Source: CAZUGA01 sp964619885 (GTDB lineage: Bacteria; Pseudomonadota; Gammaproteobacteria; Methylococcales; UBA1147). From it: a stretch of DNA of 64,000 nucleotides. How positions within the stretch are numbered: the first letter of the stretch is position 1; each line of letters begins with the position of its first letter. The position numbers and the translations under genes are program-made. Below the pieces are notes generated by a model, which saw only the letters and a list, made by a program, of their open reading frames with translations, ran no database searches and was not told where the DNA came from. Below are positions 53,679 through 63,539 of this stretch, in pieces. Location of the stretch: contig CAZUGA010000016.1 of assembly GCA_964619885.1 (NCBI GenBank), positions 24,154-88,153 on the forward strand. The letters run 5' to 3'.

Positions 53679-54571
53679 TGTTTTAACTCCTCTGGTTTGG
53701 GTTTAGCGTTGATAGAATTGAATTTATCCCGGCTATCTAAGAAAGCAAGGATGATCGGGTTTATGTTGGGCCATTCCCCATGGGCGCCATGGCCTTCGCA
53801 GTAAACCGTGGAAACATTATTCGCACAATTCCGATAATGGATACACCCATCGGAATCTGGTTTACCGGGTACAGAGTCGCATTGATTACACGAGGCCCAC
53901 CAACCGGCCGTTTCCGCACCGAAACCAGGAAACAGGGAATCGTCCGCGCTATGCATAATTAGAATAGAAATAGGATCGGGACAGCTATAAGCCGTCAAAT
54001 CGCTCGATTTAATACCGCTGGCACTGGGTGCGACCGCTGCGGGCAGATGTTTGGTTTCTTCTGTGAAGGCCAAACCCATCGATACCGTGCCTCCGTCGGA
54101 ATGGCCGGTAAAATAAATGCGTTCATTATCGATACACCATTGCTGGCTTACGATTTCGGGAATTGATCCGAAATCCAATAAAACTGTTTCCGATAGCCTT
54201 TTGTTGTCCGCATAGACTACGATAAAACCGGCTTCGGTTGCTTCTGGTGTAAGTTTGGTAAATCGTTCGTTTCCTCCTCGGCTGCGACCTGCTGGCGCAT
54301 AAACGACAAGTAGTGGGTGTGCTCTGGTTGCATCATAGTTCAAAGGTGTACGAACGTTGTAGCGGGTCCCGGCTTCGGTTGATTGATCGTCGGTTAGACC
54401 GGCCGAACCTTGACGCCCAGCGACGGGACAGGTTTTGGCATCTGCATTTTCCGGATAAATGGTGGCGCGTAATTCTATCGGCTCAGGTTTGCATCCAAGC
54501 AGCGGGATCAGCACGAACAACAGTAATCCAGCAGACTTCGACGCTTGGTTAGAATAATATGCTGGATCCAT
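53675..54571 (-). CDS. LpqC-like lipoprotein esterase (polyester hydrolase family)
   Basis: 298 residues. A hydrophobic start ends in LLGC, a lipobox, so it is probably a lipoprotein. The esterase nucleophile is in FTGHSDGG, as in polyhydroxybutyrate-depolymerase-like LpqC proteins. A Cys-rich region near the C-terminus (WWASCNQC) may form disulfides. Co-transcribed with the sugar-dehydrogenase-like gene by an ATGA overlap. Confidence 0.84.
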   Translation of the reverse strand: MDPAYYSNQASKSAGLLLFVLIPLLGCKPEPIELRATIYPENADAKTCPVAGRQGSAGLTDDQSTEAGTRYNVRTPLNYDATRAHPLLVVYAPAGRSRGGNERFTKLTPEATEAGFIVVYADNKRLSETVLLDFGSIPEIVSQQWCIDNERIYFTGHSDGGTVSMGLAFTEETKHLPAAVAPSASGIKSSDLTAYSCPDPISILIMHSADDSLFPGFGAETAGWWASCNQCDSVPGKPDSDGCIHYRNCANNVSTVYCEGHGAHGEWPNINPIILAFLDSRDKFNSINAKPKPEELKQ

Positions 54572-54773
54572 TGCGTTCTTTTCGGTTTAATCGGACTTTG
54601 TCGTACTGCCCGGTCCGGGGTAACTTAATTGTGAATCAATAGTTTCGTGGTAGCATGTTTGGCGATTGTAGCCCTATCCAATTTTTGGTGCAAAAGCACG
54701 CGTCCCAAGGTCTTAACTCAAGTGAGCCTAGCGCAAGCGGCGTATACGGGCAACATTTTAACAGGGGGGTATT

Positions 54774-55649
54774 ATGTTTGATGCGGTAGATAGTCCTTAC
54801 AAAGTGCCGTTCGAAGGCAAATTCAAGCTTTCTAAATCACCTACGGTGCCTCCATCTGACGCCGCGCCAAATAAACAGCTCAAGCTGGATTTGATGGAGA
54901 AGGTCGACGATTTGGCCGAATTACAGCGCGTTTTGTACGCCCACGACCGTTTTTCTTTGTTGTTAGTCTTTCAGGCTATCGACGCGGCCGGTAAAGATAG
55001 TACGATCAGGAAAGTACTGAGCGGCGTCGATCCTGCTGGCTGCCAGGTTTTTTCTTTCAAACAACCGTCCAGTGAAGATTTGCAGCACGATTTTTTATGG
55101 CGCTGTACCCGGTGTTTACCAGAACGGGGGCGGATTGGCGTGTTTAACCGCAGTTATTACGAGGAGGTACTGGTGGTAAGGGTACACCCCGAATACTTGA
55201 AGAATCAGAATTTGCCGGGCCCGGTAAGCCTCAAAAAAATTTGGGACCAGCGGTTTGAAACCATCCGCGATTACGAGAAACATTTGGCCCGCAACGGAAC
55301 GGTTATTCTGAAGTTTTGGTTAAACGTATCCAAAGAAGAACAACGCCAAAGGTTTTTGTCCCGCTTGAATGAACCGGAAAAACATTGGAAATTTGCGATT
55401 AGCGATGTACGCGAACGTGGTTATTGGAAGGAATATATGCAGGCGTACCAGCAAGCTTTGGCCGAAACTTCGCGTCCGTGGGCACCTTGGTATGCAATTC
55501 CGGCGGATAATAAAGCATATATGCGGGATTGTGTTGCCGATATCGTCGTGAAATCGCTCAAATCTTTGAATTTATCCTATCCGGAAGTCCATGAAGATGA
55601 TCAAGCGCGTTTTGATGAGATGCGCGAACAATTAGAAGGTGAGGCTTAA
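54774..55649 (+). CDS. polyphosphate:nucleotide phosphotransferase, PPK2 family
   Basis: 291 residues of the PPK2 fold: Walker A region AAGKDSTIRKV, lid and Walker B region GVFNRSYYEEVLVVRVHPE, and SRLNEPEKHWKF. The FNRSYYEEV form and length point to the subgroup that phosphorylates AMP and ADP with polyphosphate. A strong GGGGGG ribosome site precedes the ATG. Transcribed alone. Confidence 0.93.
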   Translation: MFDAVDSPYKVPFEGKFKLSKSPTVPPSDAAPNKQLKLDLMEKVDDLAELQRVLYAHDRFSLLLVFQAIDAAGKDSTIRKVLSGVDPAGCQVFSFKQPSSEDLQHDFLWRCTRCLPERGRIGVFNRSYYEEVLVVRVHPEYLKNQNLPGPVSLKKIWDQRFETIRDYEKHLARNGTVILKFWLNVSKEEQRQRFLSRLNEPEKHWKFAISDVRERGYWKEYMQAYQQALAETSRPWAPWYAIPADNKAYMRDCVADIVVKSLKSLNLSYPEVHEDDQARFDEMREQLEGEA

Positions 55650-55702
55650 TATCGACACGTTGCATTCGTCCGAGTCTGGCGTCGCTGACAACGGTATCGG
55701 TA

Positions 55703-56167
55703 TTATTCGGTCAACTCGATATGTTCCGCTGTGATGATTTGGTCTTTTAGATAAATTTTTCCAACGCAGATTGGTAATTTGAAACGCCTGGGTCCCGCGC
55801 TTCCTGGGTTGAAAAATATCACGCCATCCTGTTCGTTGATTTTCGGCTGGTGCGAGTGACCAGCAATTACCGCGTCTATTTTCGCCGCAGCCGGGTCTAA
55901 ATCCAATCGATTGGCGTCGTGTAGTAGGTAGAAAAAGCGGCCCCTGTGTTCGAAAATTTCGGTTTCTGCTAACGTGTTGGCCCAAGTGTCCCGGTCAATG
56001 TTGCCGCGTACCGCGATGACGGGTGCTATATTGCGCAATTCTTCTAATACCTTTGGATGTCCAATATCCCCGGCGTGCACGATCAATTCGCAACCCTGCA
56101 GTGCTTCGATGGCTTCAGGCCGGAGCAATCCGTGAGTGTCGGATATTACACCTATAATCTCGTCCAT
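55703..56167 (-). CDS. YfcE-type metallophosphoesterase
   Basis: 154 residues with the calcineurin-like motifs ISDTHG, GDIGHP, GNID and AGHSHQP. YfcE-like enzymes hydrolyse phosphodiesters with manganese. ATG 56167 starts just before the first beta strand; the open frame to 56221 is rejected because it would overlap the upstream gene. Confidence 0.93.
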   Translation of the reverse strand: MDEIIGVISDTHGLLRPEAIEALQGCELIVHAGDIGHPKVLEELRNIAPVIAVRGNIDRDTWANTLAETEIFEHRGRFFYLLHDANRLDLDPAAAKIDAVIAGHSHQPKINEQDGVIFFNPGSAGPRRFKLPICVGKIYLKDQIITAEHIELTE

Positions 56168-56183
56168 TTCATTTACTTTAGTG

Positions 56184-56612
56184 TTAGTCTTTATTGCGGA
56201 TTGTCTTTTGGATAAAAGCAAATAAATCTTGCAAATTGGGGGCTTCGAGTATCCCGGCCATTATTTGATCTCCGTCGTCAAATCGTAGCGTGAAATCCTT
56301 TGGGTATTTTTTGTATTGTTTGATCAATATGTTTTTGCAGTGTGTTAAGTCGGTTGTGCCGGTTTGTTCGAAGTTTAGATCTATATCGATGAGTCGTTTG
56401 CCATCCAAAATGCCAGCCCAAAATGGCATATTCGGTTTATAAGCAAGTGTTGCCAGCCAAGTTACACCGGATACACTGTATAGCTGTAGCTGGTTGTAAA
56501 ATCCAGATTTGACCGAATAGGTCGGGGCTTTCCGCATCGCCGCCATATCCTCGAAATACAGAATGCCTCGTTTCTCGCCGAGCCAGATCAGCGGCGCAAT
56601 GGGTTGGTTCAT
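56184..56612 (-). CDS. conserved-looking protein of unknown function
   Basis: 142 residues, soluble, no signal peptide. A KNILIKQYKKYPKDFTLRFD stretch is the only striking feature. It precedes the phosphoesterase gene by 16 bases and is probably co-transcribed. I do not recognise a family. Confidence 0.6.
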   Translation of the reverse strand: MNQPIAPLIWLGEKRGILYFEDMAAMRKAPTYSVKSGFYNQLQLYSVSGVTWLATLAYKPNMPFWAGILDGKRLIDIDLNFEQTGTTDLTHCKNILIKQYKKYPKDFTLRFDDGDQIMAGILEAPNLQDLFAFIQKTIRNKD

Positions 56613-56844
56613 AATTTTGAAATTAATTTGATTCGCATGGACGAGTATAAAGAATAGGAGGATGAATTTCGATACAACCCCTAACCTGATGTTAAGGATA
56701 TTTCTGACCTTTCATGTACTAATGTTTTGCATCTCAATCTTCCAGAGTCAAAATAGATTGGGATAGCTTTAGTCCGTTGTAATACAGCAAGATATCAATC
56801 GACTCCAGTCATTGCCATGTAGAGTTCATCGGTGCGGACTCAAT

Positions 56845-57195
56845 CTAATCTGTGCGTATAGATTTTGGCAGGGCCAACGTACCATCGGATGATTCGCGAA
56901 GCGTGTGCAGGGCCCCTATCGCGGTATACGGGAGACGACCGTATATATGCGGAAACTGTTCGCTACCGCCTTCCAGATTTTCGCTAACGACGTCACAGTT
57001 TAATTGTTTCGGGTCTATTTCCAGTACAACCAAATCGGTATGGCCTTGGAAAAACCGGTTAGCAACCGATTCGATTTGATGTGCGAATGAGCAATGGATG
57101 AACCCTTCTACAGAAAAGTCATCAGGCTCGTACCATCCCAATTTTCGGGCGGTTTCTTGTTGGCTTTGCGAGGTAATGTGATAGATCCTATGCAT
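56845..57195 (-). CDS. DUF952 protein
   Basis: 116 residues. RIYHITSQSQ, EGFIHCSF and FPHIYGRLPYTAI are the DUF952 hallmarks, including the conserved HC. Function unknown; ADP-ribosyltransferase-like folds have been suggested for this family. Confidence 0.9.
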   Translation of the reverse strand: MHRIYHITSQSQQETARKLGWYEPDDFSVEGFIHCSFAHQIESVANRFFQGHTDLVVLEIDPKQLNCDVVSENLEGGSEQFPHIYGRLPYTAIGALHTLRESSDGTLALPKSIRTD

Positions 57196-57265
57196 CCTAA
57201 GGTCGGATTTTGCGGGATTGAAGCTCGGTTAGCCAGATTGGCCGTAAGCATCGACAAGTTTAAAT

Positions 57266-58243
57266 TTAGGCGATCGTTAAGTTTTGGTTGGCGCGGCATA
57301 TCTGATCATGGATTTGCCGCAGTTGCTCAGTTTTTGGGTGTATCTTGTTTGATCCCAGTGCTTCGACAAAGCGGCATGCGGCGTATGCTTTTGCCGCTTT
57401 TTCGTAAGTTTCGATCCAATGCGTTCTTGCTGGTAATCGGCTAGGCTGTGCAGGCCAAACACCCGGTCTGGGTCGCATGTGCGAATCGATGCCGATACGC
57501 CAGGGTTTGGGGCTTAGGCGCGCTCTAAAACATTTCTGATTTAGACACATTCGGACATACAGTGGATCGGATTTCAGTGCTTGGAAGAAATTAGAAACTT
57601 CGGATTCCTCCGGTGCAAAAGTACGATGCATAACTAGTACGCGGAATCCGGCCGGTGTCCGGTAAATGCGTAGATGCCAATCCGGGTGTTTTTTTATAAA
57701 GCGTTTTATACGAGAGCGGGCGCGTCGCTCGACTCCCCCGGTCAGACCGATGAAGATTCGGTGAAGCATAGCCGTGACCGGCGCGATCAGTAACAGTCCG
57801 ATGACCCATGAGACGGAACCTATTGGCCAGGATGTCAATTTCCAACCGATGAATGCGGCACACCCTGTGATTAGAATTGTAACCAAAATGTATAGCCGAA
57901 TTCCGGCTTCGTACTCAAAATCGATATCCGCTATCAATACGTCAGGGGTATTCAGACATTGCGCGCCGTACGAATTCCGGGTAATTACCGCATCACCCTG
58001 GCGGTCGAGGATTTCTTCTCGTATCGGGACGCCGTCCGCACCGTTGTAAGGGATTTTCGGTTCACGCCTGGTTAATTTTTCACCGGCAATGATACGGGAA
58101 TAAGCTTCCTGGGCACGCTGCTCAGCGTTGTTTTGTGCGTCTTCCTGGCTGGCGTCCGACCAACCGAAACGACGCACGGTTACTTGACGGCTGTCGACGC
58201 GTTTCTTAATGCAAGCTTCTGCCCAATATTCAGGAACGATCAC
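57266..58243 (-). CDS. two-helix membrane protein, uncharacterised
   Basis: 325 residues. A soluble N-terminal part (RQVTVRRFGWSDASQEDAQ, YNGADGVPIREEI) is followed by two hydrophobic helices near 115-165, and a basic C-terminal region with LRIYRTPAGFRVLVMHRTF. The start is a GTG without a clear ribosome site; upstream codons stay open, so the true start is uncertain. The sequence looks like a conserved family but I cannot name a function. It lies 70 bases before the DUF952 gene. Confidence 0.7.
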   Translation of the reverse strand: MIVPEYWAEACIKKRVDSRQVTVRRFGWSDASQEDAQNNAEQRAQEAYSRIIAGEKLTRREPKIPYNGADGVPIREEILDRQGDAVITRNSYGAQCLNTPDVLIADIDFEYEAGIRLYILVTILITGCAAFIGWKLTSWPIGSVSWVIGLLLIAPVTAMLHRIFIGLTGGVERRARSRIKRFIKKHPDWHLRIYRTPAGFRVLVMHRTFAPEESEVSNFFQALKSDPLYVRMCLNQKCFRARLSPKPWRIGIDSHMRPRPGVWPAQPSRLPARTHWIETYEKAAKAYAACRFVEALGSNKIHPKTEQLRQIHDQICRANQNLTIA

Positions 58244-58689
58244 ATTGTTTTTGCGGCATAAGTTTGTGGAACATACTGATATGCTTTAGCATGATTTTTG
58301 GTTTGATTCTGAGCTTATGTTGGTATTTGACTATTCCGTATGAAACATGTCAACGAAGAGAAGTGGATAAATAATGTTCCGTTGGTTTTCGCCATATATA
58401 GCAAGTACCCTGTTGTTTTTAGAGAGGCAATATTATTATAAGTAAAGACATGACCCAATACTTAATACTTATATCTATACTTGATCGGCAAAATGGAGTC
58501 GGATGTTTACTTCGCCGATTGTCGGCTCAATAGCTGACTCCAATTATCCGATTGCTCATTTCAAAAGGGATCATACTGCGAAGGGTAACTCATGGCATAT
58601 TTCAGACCGGTTGCGCAGTTCGTTTACTGAGCGATTGATCGTCCGCTTTCGATTTAATAACGGAATCAACTTTTACACCATGCGTTCGG
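58244..58689. other. gene-free interval
   Basis: 446 bases between two minus-strand genes. A short plus-strand frame (58503-58703) has no support. No terminator or repeat is clear; low-complexity stretches suggest decayed sequence. Confidence 0.45.
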
Positions 58690-59526
58690 TCAAGGCTGCA
58701 TAATTGCACATTTGTCACTATTTTGATGAGGTTTTGTTTTTTTACTATCCGGCACATGAAATCTCTGATCGTCCAGCGGGCGTTGCGCTACAACATTCAC
58801 AAGGGTCTCCTCTCGTTGATTATGTCCAGAGAAACCAAGTCGTTGCATAATTCCTAAATCTGCCCTGCTCCACCAAAGATACGGAAATGAAACGTTTTCC
58901 TTTTCGAATACAAAACCTGATCGTCGGATCATTTTGAGATATTGAAACGCCATTTTCTGATTTTGCATCGGATGACGAAACAGTAAGCGAATCAAAAATG
59001 AATGGATATACTTTCGGCAGGACTCGGCAAACATTAGAATACCACCGGGTTTTATTATTCTAAAGAATTCACGAATAGCCGATTGCTGATCAACAAAATG
59101 ATGAAATGATTGGTGACAAAAAACGAGATCAACAGATTCATTCGGCAATTCAATCGATTCTGAGACGCCGTTAAGTAATTGAACTTCACAACGACAGTCG
59201 GATACTTTTTTAATCGCCTTATCTAAAACTTCCAGATCGGTATCAATCCCGACAATTTTATCTGGATTAAATCGTTCATCCAAAGTTTGGAAAGCATGGC
59301 CGTACCCACAACCAATATCGACAATGAGTGGGTATCGATGAGGCCGATGCTCGATGAGTCCCTCCAGATCGTCGATCGCCACATTCAATACATATTGGAT
59401 CCAGGTATTGCTATTTAAAAACCATCGCCCAAATCTCGATTCTTTAACCCATTGCGGAGACGGCTCTTTTGTCATCGACGGAATTGTTTTGACCGATCCA
59501 GGCACTTCGAAATTTTTCGAATTCAT
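58690..59526 (-). CDS. class I SAM-dependent methyltransferase
   Basis: 278 residues with the SAM-binding motif VDIGCGYGHAF and the post-motif region FCHQSFHHFVDQQ, as in methyltransferases of the UbiE/Methyltransf_11 type. The substrate is unknown, and the neighbours do not help. It carries a Lys/Asp-rich C-terminal tail. Confidence 0.88.
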   Translation of the reverse strand: MNSKNFEVPGSVKTIPSMTKEPSPQWVKESRFGRWFLNSNTWIQYVLNVAIDDLEGLIEHRPHRYPLIVDIGCGYGHAFQTLDERFNPDKIVGIDTDLEVLDKAIKKVSDCRCEVQLLNGVSESIELPNESVDLVFCHQSFHHFVDQQSAIREFFRIIKPGGILMFAESCRKYIHSFLIRLLFRHPMQNQKMAFQYLKMIRRSGFVFEKENVSFPYLWWSRADLGIMQRLGFSGHNQREETLVNVVAQRPLDDQRFHVPDSKKTKPHQNSDKCAIMQP

Positions 59527-60659
59527 CGCATTAGAAACCTAAGTTAGTAACAGCTTATTAGCACCTAAATGATGATAAACTGTTGATCCAATACGCTAGC
59601 ATGAAATAACCAATCTCAACGAATAAAAACTTTGCGCATACATCGACTCGTCGGCTTATGCGATTCGAATCTCAGAAATAGTTACATTCTCGACATGCCC
59701 AATCGCAATGTCACGATCCGAGTTCTAATAATAAACGCCGTCTTAAATATTACCCAACATCGGTTGCCAATATTTATAATCCAATTTCTGTTTTGAGCCT
59801 CTATTCACCCGATAAATCCGATAACGTATGTCCTATTTAGATTTCGCCGTCAATTAATCGAACTTGGCTGTAGCGATAGTTCTTTTTGTTCGTTCCAATT
59901 AGCCCAAAATGTAAATAACGGGATAGATCCATTTTCGGATAGTCCTTAGCGCATCTAGTATACACCGGCTACTAACCGTTTATGGCACACTGCTGCCAAT
60001 TAATAGACGATTTTCATCGATGTCCTACAGACCGCTTTTGAGCAACTTCTGCCATTCGTTGAAAACTAACAACCTGCTGGTTAGGACTAACTGCGGACGG
60101 TCACGGGAAAGAATCGCGACTGGCGCCAGTCGACCCGTTGCTGTCAATCGCGGAGAATGAAATTGTTGTTAAAGCGGTCGCAATTATGCCTCATTATCGT
60201 TCCTAGAGAGCAAAAAACAGTAGTAAACTGCAGATGCATAAGTCGCCACGTCCTGTCTATCGACTCGTGCCCGCATCAGCTGGGCCAAATTGCTTATTGC
60301 CGTTAAACACTGCCCTCACTGAGGTGGAGAACTGAAAAACTTTTCTGTCTTCGAAGCCTGCCCTTATTGCCAAAATCCGCATCGTTTTCGAACTGTCCAC
60401 AAGAACGCGCCGCGTGCACCAGCATGGAGATTCGATTCCTCCGAGCTTGGCTAATTTGAAACCATAATCCGATTTAGAGCGGTTCAGACCTATATCATCA
60501 ATCGCGTTTGGATGTTATTCCCCCAGAAACGCCAAATCGTATACGAACGCCATTAGAAAAAATAACCGTTTATTTAACTATACTCTTTATGAAAATCTCT
60601 TCCAATCCTGTAAAAATAAAATCAAAACTTAAATGCTTCTAGAAAGATTTACCATAAAA
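59527..60659. other. long region without intact genes
   Basis: About 1.1 kb before the chemotaxis receptor gene. I found no intact coding frame. Contents are a zinc-ribbon remnant at 60303-60452 and a stretch at about 60037-60063 that weakly matches 63616-63642. The AT-rich last 120 bases should hold the receptor promoter. Confidence 0.5.
60303..60452 (+). pseudogene. remnant of a zinc-ribbon protein
   Basis: One frame reads KHCPH, a TGA, then GGELKNFSVFEACPYCQNPH and continues to a stop near 60452. The spacing CPH(x)GG...CPYC would be a two-knuckle zinc ribbon if the TGA replaced a Cys codon (TGT or TGC), so this looks like a one-base decay of a real gene. No start codon or upstream part is visible. 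Family not named. Confidence 0.35.
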
Positions 60660-63539
60660 ATGATTGAATTCAACTGGACACTTAAGAAAAAATTACTTGT
60701 TGCATTTCTTTGCACCGGTTTATTGCCGCTATTAGCTGCCGGCACGATAGTTACCATACTCTCTGTTGAAGCACTTGAAAATGGAGCCTATAGCCAGCTT
60801 GAATCGGTACGTGAGGTCAAACGCCGAGAAATCGAGAATTACTTCGATACGATACATAATCAGGTATTGACATTGTCGGAGTCCACTATGGTTGGTTCTG
60901 CGATGCAAGGGTTCAAGAAAGCTTTTCACAACAATCAATACTTGACCACGCTTAACGGAGTTGAGCAAGACGATTACCATAAAAAACTGAAAGATTATTA
61001 TGAAAATCAATTTGGCGCTGAATACGAAAGTAAAAATAATAAAAGCGCGAACACTGACTCAATGATTCCTACGGATTCAATCGAGCTTTATCGTCAATAT
61101 CGTTATATCGCAGAAAACAAACATCCACTGGGCAGCAAAGAGACGCTCGATCGGGCACCAGAGATCGGCGATAGTTATGACCGAGTTCACGGAAAATACC
61201 ATCCTATCTTCAGGAACTTCCTACGCAAATTTGGCTATTACGATATTTTCCTAGTTGATCCTGATACCGGTCACATTGTCTACTCGGTGTTTAAGGAATT
61301 GGACTACGCGACTAGCCTATTAACTGGTCCTTACAAGAACACAAATTTTGCCGATGCTTTCCGTCGTGCCCTTAAGTCGACACAATCCGATACAGTTGTT
61401 CTAGAAGATTTTGAACCCTATGCACCTTCCTATGAAGCTGGGGCATCGTTTATCGCTTCACCAATATACACAGATGGAAAATTGGAAGGCGTTCTGATTT
61501 TCCAGATGCCGGTCGGTCGTATCAACGACATCATGGGTAACACAGCAGGCCTCGGTAAATCCGGTGAAACCTATCTGATTGGAAGTGACAAGTTGATGCG
61601 CTCGCAATCCCGATTCATTGAGGACAACACCATTGGTAAACAGAAAGTAGATACACCAACCGTTCAACGCGCAATTAATGGTGAGAACGGATACGACTTA
61701 ATTGCTGATTATCGTGGGATTAGTGTACTTTCTTCATTTGCACCAGTTGAAATTGAAGGTTTGGATTGGGGAATCATCGCTGAAATTGATGAGGCCGAAG
61801 CTTTTGCTTCAATTACTGATCTGCACTATGCGCTCGCCATTACTGCGATACTTGCTTTACTCGTCGTATTTGTAATTACTTTTGTCGTAGTACGCAGCGT
61901 GCAAATGCAACTTGGTGGAGATCCGATGGAAATTCAAGAAATAGCAGAAGCGATCGCCGATAACAATTTAAGCTTGCATTTACGCCTACCCAAAGAATCA
62001 TCCGGGGTTTATTCTTCGATGTCGCGTATGCGAGACAATCTTCGCGAGTCAATCGAACGAGATCGCCAGGCCGCAGCCGAAACATCACGCATCAAACAGG
62101 CACTGGATAGCGTTAGCGGTAACGTGATGATGGCTGACTCAAATAACAACATAATTTATTTGAATGATGCAATCGTGGAAATGTTTAACGATACAGAAAC
62201 CGATATTCAAAAAGACATACCCTCATTTGCAACCAATCAGCTCATCGGCTCGAATATCCACCAGTTCGACAAGGGTCTACCCGATCAACAAATCCAGGTA
62301 TCGGATTTGACGGAAACCCACAATACTGAACTCAAAATCGGTGGTCGGACCCTGGTATTTATTGCTAATCCTGTGCTCAGCGATGAAAACGAGCGCCTTG
62401 GCACTGTGGTCGAATGGGTCGATCGCACGGAAGAGGTTGCGATTCAAAAAAATATCGAAGGATTGATATCCGCGGCCCAAATTGGTGATCTAAGTCAGAA
62501 AATGGATCTGGAAGGAAAACAGGGGTTTTTCCTCAATTTATCCAAAGGTATGAATCAGTTAATCGAGACCGTATCGCATGTGTTTGACCAAATGGCGACC
62601 GTGATGAATGCCATGTCGCACGGCGATCTTCAATGTAAAATGACCGGTGAACATAGGGGTACCTTCGCCGAAGTCCAGAATAATGTGAATTCGACGATAG
62701 ACTCGTTGCTCGAAATAGTCAGTAACATACGCGAATCTGCCGATCAAATCACTACCGGGTCAGACGAAATCACGAGCGGTAATAACAGCTTGTCCGAACG
62801 TACCGAGCAGCAGGCAGCGAGCCTGGAAGAAACTGCCAGTGCAATAGAAGAGCTAACATCAACGGTCCACCATAACGCTGATAATGCTCAACGTGCCAAC
62901 CAGCTAGCTGACAATGCGCGAGAAACGGCACAAGATGGCGGAGAAATCGTTGCCAACGCTGTCAAAGCGATGGATGATATCAAAAACGCCAGCAACAAGA
63001 TTTCAGCGATAGTCGGTGTCATTGACGAAATCGCTTTCCAGACAAATCTATTGGCTCTAAACGCTAGTGTCGAGGCTGCTCGAGCAGGGGAACAAGGACG
63101 CGGATTTTCGGTGGTTGCGACCGAGGTACGTAACCTGGCCCAACGCAGCGCCGCGTCGGCAAAAGAAATCAAGGGCTTGATTCAGGATAGTGGTGATAAA
63201 GTTGATGCTGGATCGAAACTGGTGAATAAATCCGGCGAAGCACTTGAAAATATCGTCACATCGGTGGCCACAGTTGGAGACATCATCGCCCAAATAGCAG
63301 CCGCCAGTAAAGAACAGGGTATAGGTATTGATCAAGTGAATCAAACCGTTACCAATCTGGATGAATTGACACAACAAAATGCGGCACTTGCTGAACAGAC
63401 CTCTGCAGCAAGCGTGTCAATGAATGAACGTGCAACACAGATGAGCAAACAAGTGGAATTCTTTCAAGTCGAAACTTATTCAAATGGGAAATCCGCATGG
63501 GTTGAAAGGAAACCCGTTACCCAGCTAACTGTTGTCTAG
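60660..63539 (+). CDS. methyl-accepting chemotaxis protein
   Basis: 959 residues. TM1 about 8-32, a large periplasmic Cache-like sensor to about 385, TM2 near 390-410, HAMP, a PAS domain with NVMMADSNNNIIYLNDAIVE, a second HAMP-like region, and the cytoplasmic signalling domain with the highly conserved hairpin tip EIAFQTNLLALNASVEAARA. No C-terminal NWETF-type pentapeptide is present. ATG 60660 starts directly before TM1; the ATG at 60633 is the alternative. Ligand unknown; no che genes are adjacent. Confidence 0.93.
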   Translation: MIEFNWTLKKKLLVAFLCTGLLPLLAAGTIVTILSVEALENGAYSQLESVREVKRREIENYFDTIHNQVLTLSESTMVGSAMQGFKKAFHNNQYLTTLNGVEQDDYHKKLKDYYENQFGAEYESKNNKSANTDSMIPTDSIELYRQYRYIAENKHPLGSKETLDRAPEIGDSYDRVHGKYHPIFRNFLRKFGYYDIFLVDPDTGHIVYSVFKELDYATSLLTGPYKNTNFADAFRRALKSTQSDTVVLEDFEPYAPSYEAGASFIASPIYTDGKLEGVLIFQMPVGRINDIMGNTAGLGKSGETYLIGSDKLMRSQSRFIEDNTIGKQKVDTPTVQRAINGENGYDLIADYRGISVLSSFAPVEIEGLDWGIIAEIDEAEAFASITDLHYALAITAILALLVVFVITFVVVRSVQMQLGGDPMEIQEIAEAIADNNLSLHLRLPKESSGVYSSMSRMRDNLRESIERDRQAAAETSRIKQALDSVSGNVMMADSNNNIIYLNDAIVEMFNDTETDIQKDIPSFATNQLIGSNIHQFDKGLPDQQIQVSDLTETHNTELKIGGRTLVFIANPVLSDENERLGTVVEWVDRTEEVAIQKNIEGLISAAQIGDLSQKMDLEGKQGFFLNLSKGMNQLIETVSHVFDQMATVMNAMSHGDLQCKMTGEHRGTFAEVQNNVNSTIDSLLEIVSNIRESADQITTGSDEITSGNNSLSERTEQQAASLEETASAIEELTSTVHHNADNAQRANQLADNARETAQDGGEIVANAVKAMDDIKNASNKISAIVGVIDEIAFQTNLLALNASVEAARAGEQGRGFSVVATEVRNLAQRSAASAKEIKGLIQDSGDKVDAGSKLVNKSGEALENIVTSVATVGDIIAQIAAASKEQGIGIDQVNQTVTNLDELTQQNAALAEQTSAASVSMNERATQMSKQVEFFQVETYSNGKSAWVERKPVTQLTVV

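Noticed and set aside
58503..58703. 66-residue plus-strand frame in the intergenic region
   Set aside because: No ribosome site, no recognisable motif and atypical composition.
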